NCBI RefSeq assembly: GCF_013170845.1
Contig: NZ_CP033367.1
Location: forward strand, 558,001-622,000
Reading direction: 5' to 3'
Source: Mesorhizobium loti R88b
GTDB taxonomy: Bacteria; Pseudomonadota; Alphaproteobacteria; Rhizobiales; Rhizobiaceae
Length of the DNA: 64,000 nucleotides
Shown here: piece after piece, positions 60,627-64,000 of the stretch
Layout: every line of letters begins with the position of its first letter
Numbering within the stretch: position 1 is the stretch's first letter
The notes under the pieces: generated by a model
What the model saw: the letters and a program-made list of their open reading frames with translations, nothing else
Databases searched by the model: none
What the model was told of the DNA's origin: nothing
Translations under genes and position numbers: made by a program

Positions 60627-61871
60627 ATGCATACATTCTCGGAACTCCGACAAAAGGCCGGCCTGACCATCCCGGAGGCTGCGCGGTGTGTGGGGTTTGA
60701 CGAGCGCACGGTTTACCGGTGGGAAAGCGGTGAGACCTCGCCACGCAAGTCGGCCATTGAACTGCTGCGGATCATGGCCGATAGCCGGATCGACAATCAC
60801 GCATCCTCGTTTTCGTTTATCGATCTGTTTGCCGGCATCGGTGGTTTACGCCGTGGTTTCGAGACGATCGGTGGGAAGTGTGTGTTCACGTCCGAATGGG
60901 ATCGTTTCAGCCAGGAGACATACCGGGCCAACTATCCGATGGATCATGAACTGGCGGGCGACATTACAAAGATAGAGGCGGATGATATTCCGGAGCACGA
61001 TGTGCTGCTTGCAGGCTTTCCCTGCCAGCCCTTCTCGCTCGCGGGCGTATCAAAAAAGAACTCACTCGGTCGAGCCCATGGATTCCAGTGCGACATGCAA
61101 GGCACGCTGTTTTTCGACGTTGCGCGCATTATCGCGCATCATCGCCCGAAGGCTTTCCTTCTCGAGAACGTGAAGAACCTGAAGAGTCATGACAAGGGGC
61201 GCACGTTCGATGTGATCATGAAGACGCTCCGGGAGGATTTGGGCTATCAGGTTCACACGCGCATCGTCGATGCGCGCTCATGGGTGCCGCAACACAGGGA
61301 GCGTATTTTCCTGGTGGGTTTCCGTGAGGAGAATGAGTTCAACCTAGACAACCTGAAGCTGCCCGATGCCGCGTCTGGCCCGCGTCTGTCTTCCATCTTG
61401 CATCCGGAGGACGGATCAGAAGTAGCGGACGGGCACTTTATCGAAGGCAATCAGGGCAAGGTTTCGCCACGTTATACGCTGTCAGGTCACCTTTGGGGTT
61501 ATCTTCAGGATTACGCAGAAAAACACCGCCTGAAGGGCAATGGATTTGGCTTCGGGCTGGTTGGACCCGGTGATGTGGCCCGCACGCTTTCGGCGCGCTA
61601 TCACAAGGACGGGTCTGAGATACTGGTCAAGCAAAAGCAAAAGAACCCCCGTCGCCTGACGCCGCGCGAATGTGCAAGACTCATGGGATTCGATAAACCG
61701 GGCCAACAGGAATTCAAGATTCCGGTTTCAGATACGCAGGCCTATCGCCAGTTCGGCAACGCGGTTGTTGTCCCCGTTGTGGAAGCGATGGCGCGGCATA
61801 TGGCGCCTTTTCTTCAGACAGCGATGGAAAAAGACACCGCTGGCCACAGGAAGGTAAAGGCTGTTGCCTGA
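60627..61871 (+). CDS. Dcm/M.EcoRII-like DNA (cytosine-5) methyltransferase with N-terminal HTH
   Basis: A 414-aa C5-methyltransferase. Residues 1-50 are an XRE-like helix-turn-helix ('IPEAARCVGFDERTVYRWESGE'). The methylase core follows: motif I 'FSFIDLFAGIGGLRRGFE' near 67, motif IV 'GFPCQPFSLAG' with catalytic Cys near 133, motif VI 'LENVKNL' near 176, motif VIII 'QHRERIFLVGF' near 223, and motifs IX-X 'LTPRECARLMGF' and 'QFGNAVVVPVV'. The target region 'GNGFGFGLVGP' and 'RTLSARYHKDGSEIL' is Dcm-like, so a CCWGG- or CCNGG-type site is likely. It protects host DNA against the endonuclease at 62316 and probably represses its own promoter. Its end overlaps vsr. Confidence 0.92.
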   Translation: MHTFSELRQKAGLTIPEAARCVGFDERTVYRWESGETSPRKSAIELLRIMADSRIDNHASSFSFIDLFAGIGGLRRGFETIGGKCVFTSEWDRFSQETYRANYPMDHELAGDITKIEADDIPEHDVLLAGFPCQPFSLAGVSKKNSLGRAHGFQCDMQGTLFFDVARIIAHHRPKAFLLENVKNLKSHDKGRTFDVIMKTLREDLGYQVHTRIVDARSWVPQHRERIFLVGFREENEFNLDNLKLPDAASGPRLSSILHPEDGSEVADGHFIEGNQGKVSPRYTLSGHLWGYLQDYAEKHRLKGNGFGFGLVGPGDVARTLSARYHKDGSEILVKQKQKNPRRLTPRECARLMGFDKPGQQEFKIPVSDTQAYRQFGNAVVVPVVEAMARHMAPFLQTAMEKDTAGHRKVKAVA

Positions 61872-62319
61872 TGTTGTAGACCAGCAAACCCGCAGCCGGA
61901 TGATGTCGGGCATCAGGGGCAAGAATACTCAGCCCGAGCTGGCGATCAGGCGCGGGCTTCATGCCATGGGCTTTCGCTTCCGCTTGCATGCTGCTGACGT
62001 GGCCGGCAAACCAGATCTGGTTCTGGCGCGTTTTCATGCGGCCATTTTTGTAAATGGCTGCTTCTGGCACCAACATGATTGTCATCTTTTTAAAATGCCT
62101 TCCACACGGCCAGAGTTCTGGCTGAAAAAGATCTCCGCCAATGTCGCTCGCGACCAAGCCGTGCGCGCCGCATTGGCGGAAAGTGGATGGCGCCAGATGG
62201 TCGTGTGGGAATGCGCTCTCAAGGGGCGAACGCGCCTTCAGCTTGACGCGGTGCTGCAACGGATCGGGGAGTGGCTTAAGGGGAGCGAGCAAACAGGAGA
62301 AATCAGAGGGACGGCATGA
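61864..62319 (+). CDS. vsr: Very-short-patch repair (Vsr) endonuclease
   Basis: A 151-aa DNA mismatch endonuclease that nicks next to T:G pairs made when 5-methylcytosine is deaminated. 'RSRMMSGIRGKNTQPELAIRRGLHAMGFRFRLH' begins the fold, 'GKPDLVLARFHAAIFVNGCFWHQHDC' near residue 48 holds the catalytic Asp and the metal-binding His-Cys group, and 'FWLKKISANVARD' and 'VVWECAL' complete the pattern. It is full length compared with E. coli Vsr. The start is TTG at 61864 inside the methyltransferase end. Coupling with a Dcm-like enzyme fits its normal role. Confidence 0.93.
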   Translation: MPDVVDQQTRSRMMSGIRGKNTQPELAIRRGLHAMGFRFRLHAADVAGKPDLVLARFHAAIFVNGCFWHQHDCHLFKMPSTRPEFWLKKISANVARDQAVRAALAESGWRQMVVWECALKGRTRLQLDAVLQRIGEWLKGSEQTGEIRGTA

Positions 62320-63719
62320 TCACACAGACAGGATTTGCATTTCAACAGTCAGGTGCCGATGCCGATCTTCTGACGAGGCTGCTGGAAAAGGCCGACCTCG
62401 TTTTGATCAAAAAGCTTTCAAACAATGATCGCCAATGGGCACACGAGAAGATTGATGACGACGGGCGCGTCATCCCGGGCAAGCGCAAGAACAATCAAGC
62501 CGGCGTCTATATTCCTCACGAACAGCGTGATAGCGGATTCTTCCCGCCGCTTCAGGTAAAGGATCGCGCAGGAGCAGATGGTGATGAAATTCGGGAAGTA
62601 TTTTTCCGCACCGTATGGCCACAGTCCGGAGTTGAGGAACGGGAGGATACCCGCCTCGTCCATTATACAAGGAAGGGACAGGAAACTCACCTCACGCGGG
62701 TACCGAAGCCGGCCTTTGCCGACCTTCTGCCTGCCTCCTTTCTGGTCATGGGCCGCATGAATGACAGAAAGGAAACGTTCTTCGAATGCTTGACCATCGA
62801 CTCGGACAGCGATGAAGCAACGCTTCTGGCCGATATTCTCAATCTTCAACCTGATTTCCTGATTGACATTTTCGAGCCGAACGAACGCAAGAAAGCGGAG
62901 CTCGAACGTATCCTGGACTTTGCTGAGCAGGTGATCGCAGCCTGGCTTGCCGGGAACATTACGAGCTTCGCGCACGACAACGCTTCGATGCCGCCGACCA
63001 TCGACCTAGCACGCATGGCGCGCAATTCCTTTCTCAGCAAATACAGGCTGGAGACGATCAATCCGTTCAAACTGGAAGCGCCAGGAGATGTCCTGCGCGA
63101 AATCAGCCGCATGATCGAGTGGGATCTGTTTCGCGAATACCAGCGCCGCGAGCGATCGGTCGAACTGGTCAGGCTGGTGCTGGGGGATGAACCGAAGGAA
63201 GTCGGCGCCAGTGCAATCATTCGCAAATTGATTGACGAACTTCCGTCAATTGATGCGCTGATGCTCTCAGCTAGCCAGCAGCGAAAGTCGCGGGCGGGCT
63301 ATTCGTACGAGCATCATATCGAGGCGATGCTGGGCGATGGAAATATCCCGTTCGAAAAACAGGTGATCCTGGCCTCGAAAAAGCGACCGGATTTCATCTT
63401 GCCATCACTGGCGTTCATTGACAGCGGCAAAGCCGGCTCTGAAACCGGCCTGATCCTCAGCGCGAAAACAACGCTGCGTGAGCGCTGGAAACAGGTCGAG
63501 CGCGAGAAGGGATCACGTCCGCTATTCCTGACCACCGTCGATGAAAACATCGCCGGCAGCGTGATCGAGGATATGGCGTCAATCGGCGTATCGTTAGTGA
63601 TCCCTGAGAGTCTTCGGAAAGCAAAGGAGACCGAGTACGATGGCCACTCCAACGTGCTGAGCTTTCGCGATTTCTGCGAAAATGCCGTACGACCACATTT
63701 GACTAACTGGACCGCCTGA
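62316..63719 (+). CDS. EcoRII-type restriction endonuclease
   Basis: A 467-aa protein. The C-terminal catalytic domain carries 'KKRPDFILPS' (Asp) near residue 352 and 'LILSAKTTLRERWKQV' (Lys and Arg) near 380, matching the modified PD-(D/E)XK active site of EcoRII. The N-terminal half (about 1-200) would correspond to the effector-binding domain, since EcoRII is a type IIE enzyme that must bind a second site; it is longer here than in EcoRII (404 aa). Its ATG overlaps the vsr stop by four bases. It cuts unmethylated foreign DNA, with the Dcm-like enzyme as partner. The cut site is inferred, not seen. Confidence 0.85.
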   Translation: MITQTGFAFQQSGADADLLTRLLEKADLVLIKKLSNNDRQWAHEKIDDDGRVIPGKRKNNQAGVYIPHEQRDSGFFPPLQVKDRAGADGDEIREVFFRTVWPQSGVEEREDTRLVHYTRKGQETHLTRVPKPAFADLLPASFLVMGRMNDRKETFFECLTIDSDSDEATLLADILNLQPDFLIDIFEPNERKKAELERILDFAEQVIAAWLAGNITSFAHDNASMPPTIDLARMARNSFLSKYRLETINPFKLEAPGDVLREISRMIEWDLFREYQRRERSVELVRLVLGDEPKEVGASAIIRKLIDELPSIDALMLSASQQRKSRAGYSYEHHIEAMLGDGNIPFEKQVILASKKRPDFILPSLAFIDSGKAGSETGLILSAKTTLRERWKQVEREKGSRPLFLTTVDENIAGSVIEDMASIGVSLVIPESLRKAKETEYDGHSNVLSFRDFCENAVRPHLTNWTA

Positions 63720-63811
63720 CGCTGCTGCGCCCTAGTGATCCACCGGCAATGTTTGTCACTTGCGTGAAAGCGGAGGCTCCGGGAGGCTCCTCAGCCAAGT
63801 AGTGAAAGGCT

Positions 63812-63888
<77 letters not shown>

Positions 63889-63936
63889 TTTCAGGATCAG
63901 CTATCCGGAAAACGAACCAGCCGGTGAACCGGCAAG

Positions 63937-64000
63937 TCACGGCTTCTTAGCGGAAGCCGGCGCGGGCTTCAACGGGCAATTGGCGATTGGCTGTGCAGCC
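63937..64000 (-). CDS. Possible C-terminus of a protein cut by the window end
   Basis: On the minus strand a frame enters from beyond base 64000 and stops at 63939-63937 after about 20 codons reading Ala-Ala-Gln-Pro-Ile-Ala-Asn-Cys-Pro-Leu-Lys-Pro-Ala-Pro... Too short for any assignment, and it could be chance. Confidence 0.3.
   Translation of the reverse strand, partial: AAQPIANCPLKPAPASAKKP

Noticed and set aside
56684..63811. Search for direct repeats of the tRNA-Arg 3' end as island attachment sites
   Set aside because: No copy of the tRNA end was seen at the left border, so no attachment site is claimed.

Overview
The window comes from a GC-rich alphaproteobacterium of the Rhizobiales, most likely Mesorhizobium or a close relative. 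The signs are an inositol operon in the rhizobial order iolR-iolC-iolD-iolE-iolB, with an RpiR-type regulator and a kinase-DUF2090 fusion; many CUT2 sugar ABC transporters; frequent TTG and GTG starts; and palindromic intergenic repeats of a rhizobial kind. This is inferred from gene content; no database was searched.

Layout. (1) 1-5.7 kb: the tail of a LacI-type regulator, a myo-inositol ABC transporter (binding protein, permease, one-domain ATPase), inositol dehydrogenase and an SDR. (2) 5.7-8.8 kb: a 186-bp palindromic element; an aromatic amino-acid attenuator in front of DAHP synthase (aroG); a LysE-type exporter divergent from a WYL regulator. (3) 8.8-17 kb: a Gfo/Idh/MocA oxidoreductase, iolR and iolCDEB with a small membrane protein inside the operon. 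(4) 17.1-20.8 kb: DUF1045-phnM-phnN, then a COG4280-like membrane protein with a small partner. (5) 20.8-54 kb: a very large catabolic region for one or more unidentified sugars, polyols or sugar acids. It holds three CUT2 ABC transporters, an amino-acid-type ABC transporter with no ATPase, a lactonase, two enolase-superfamily enzymes, a split transketolase, an E1-lipoyl fusion with a degenerate E2-like partner, a 2-hydroxyacid dehydrogenase, SDRs, an epimerase, and GntR and LacI regulators. (6) 54.2-56.7 kb: an MFS transporter, a secreted protein and a decayed copy of the 3' end of the LacI gene at 53 kb. (7) 56.8-63.9 kb: a visibly more AT-rich defence island ending near a tRNA-Arg(CCG).

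How the genes work together. Identical operator half-sites (TGGAAT-N4-ATTTCA) lie before the inositol transporter and before iolC, and a related palindrome lies before iolR, so uptake and breakdown of inositol are probably one IolR regulon. In the 20-49 kb region two further operator families recur. One is an exact 13-mer, ATGCTATTATAAT or its complement, at four promoters with variants at two more; I assign it to the GntR/UTRA regulator at 30.4 kb. The other is a TGRTACCGGTATYA-type site overlapping the -10 box of three promoters; I assign it to the LacI/GntR-like regulator at 40.7 kb. These sites tie the dispersed operons into one network.

The defence island has two divergent operons. Rightward is an EcoRII-like restriction-modification set: a Dcm-like cytosine methyltransferase with an N-terminal helix-turn-helix, a Vsr repair endonuclease, and an EcoRII-type endonuclease. 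Leftward is a tightly overlapping four-gene operon: a 73-aa protein, a 622-aa GHKL (MutL/MORC/Hsp90-like) ATPase and two unrecognised proteins. The leftward operon is the best candidate for an under-described system. The aroG leader is the clearest regulatory discovery.
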